Under the pieces are notes generated by a model. The model had not been told where the DNA came from. It saw only the letters and a program-made list of their open reading frames with translations, and searched no databases. A stretch of DNA of 6,108 nucleotides, from positions 1-6,108 of the forward strand of contig JAAETV010000305.1 of assembly GCA_024227975.1 (NCBI GenBank), in the 5' to 3' direction. The position numbers and the translations under genes are program-made. Source of the DNA: Actinomycetes bacterium. GTDB lineage: Bacteria > Actinomycetota > Acidimicrobiia > Acidimicrobiales > SZUA-35. Shown one piece after another: positions 5,877-6,108 of the stretch (the stretch's first letter is position 1; every line of letters begins with the position of its first letter).

Positions 5877-6108
5877 CTAGGCGGGTTGGGAGTACTCGAA
5901 CTGCTGGACGCTGCCGGCAGCCGGTTCCTCCTGGTTCGAGATCGGGCTTGGCGGCGAGAGCACCAACCCCTGGCGGTACTCGAGGTGGAGGCGGCGGACG
6001 TGAGGTCGATGCTCGGCGATGGGTAGCTCAGAAAGTTCGAGTAGCTCAGCCGGATCGACGTCGATGGTGAGTCGCAATGGTGAAGTGTCACCGTCGATGT
6101 CAAGCAAA
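5877..6108 (-). CDS. Hypothetical protein, C-terminal part (5' end outside window)
   Basis: An open frame enters from the right edge on the - strand and stops at TAG (5877-5879), giving about 76 visible residues. I do not recognise a family. Support for coding: third codon positions are strongly G/C rich in this frame, and the stop sits a normal convergent distance (37 nt) from the VOC stop. The frame also has a protein-like layout, with an acidic segment around IDVDPAELLEL, a basic stretch RPHVRRLHLEYRQG, then a low-complexity Pro/Glu/Gln-rich tail that looks disordered. No signal peptide or membrane segment is visible, but the N-terminus is missing. The overlapping + strand frame (5736-6026) begins inside the VOC gene and looks less protein-like. 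Confidence 0.5.
   Translation of the reverse strand, partial: LLDIDGDTSPLRLTIDVDPAELLELSELPIAEHRPHVRRLHLEYRQGLVLSPPSPISNQEEPAAGSVQQFEYSQPA

Noticed and set aside
5736..6026. 96-aa + strand frame running from the VOC gene into the right-hand region
   Set aside because: It starts inside the VOC gene in another frame and has a biased Arg/Pro/Ser composition. The opposite-strand frame has better codon bias.
1..6108. CRISPR array, tRNA/rRNA gene, insertion sequence or phage remnant
   Set aside because: No regularly spaced repeats, cloverleaf-like structures, transposase or integrase motifs, or terminal inverted repeats were seen. Nearly all sequence is accounted for by metabolic genes.

Overview
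The window is GC-rich, densely packed bacterial DNA with strong G/C bias at third codon positions, short gaps, ATGA stop/start overlaps and GTG use. The gene content and a trimeric-type purine nucleoside phosphorylase of mycobacterial/streptomycete style point to an actinobacterium. A deep-branching group such as Acidimicrobiia is my guess from overall protein flavour and is not proven by the sequence.

Left block, + strand, 1-3453: a tightly coupled run of four genes. It holds the 3' end of a purine nucleoside phosphorylase (punA), deoxyribose-phosphate aldolase (deoC), a complete catalytic aldehyde dehydrogenase (481 aa), and a 286-aa truncated ALDH-like protein with no catalytic domain. Every junction is a 4-nt ATGA overlap or a 1-nt gap, so this is almost certainly one transcript. 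The pathway logic is deoxynucleoside salvage: the phosphorylase yields deoxyribose-1-phosphate. After isomerisation by a phosphopentomutase not seen here, DeoC splits deoxyribose-5-phosphate into glyceraldehyde-3-phosphate and acetaldehyde. The ALDH pair is well placed to oxidise the acetaldehyde. The two ALDH-type proteins together match the length and domain order of single-chain bacterial ALDH16, and look like a split, two-subunit version of it. This is the most interesting point in the window.

Middle block, - strand, 3502-5392: two genes read right to left. First comes a ureohydrolase (agmatinase/guanidinobutyrase family, all metal ligands present), then, after a 127-nt gap, a classical short-chain dehydrogenase resembling DHRS4. 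This block converges on the ALDH operon at about 3454-3501. It may be a second operon, but the gap leaves that open.

Right block, 5393-6108: an 81-nt divergent intergenic region carries a perfect 7-bp inverted repeat around a -10-like hexamer. It separates the ureohydrolase from a small + strand VOC/glyoxalase-fold protein (121 aa). A convergent - strand ORF, open at the right edge, supplies the C-terminus of an unrecognised protein.

I saw no tRNA, rRNA, CRISPR array, insertion sequence, integrase or prophage gene. Apart from the split ALDH16 arrangement the window reads as ordinary metabolic chromosome.
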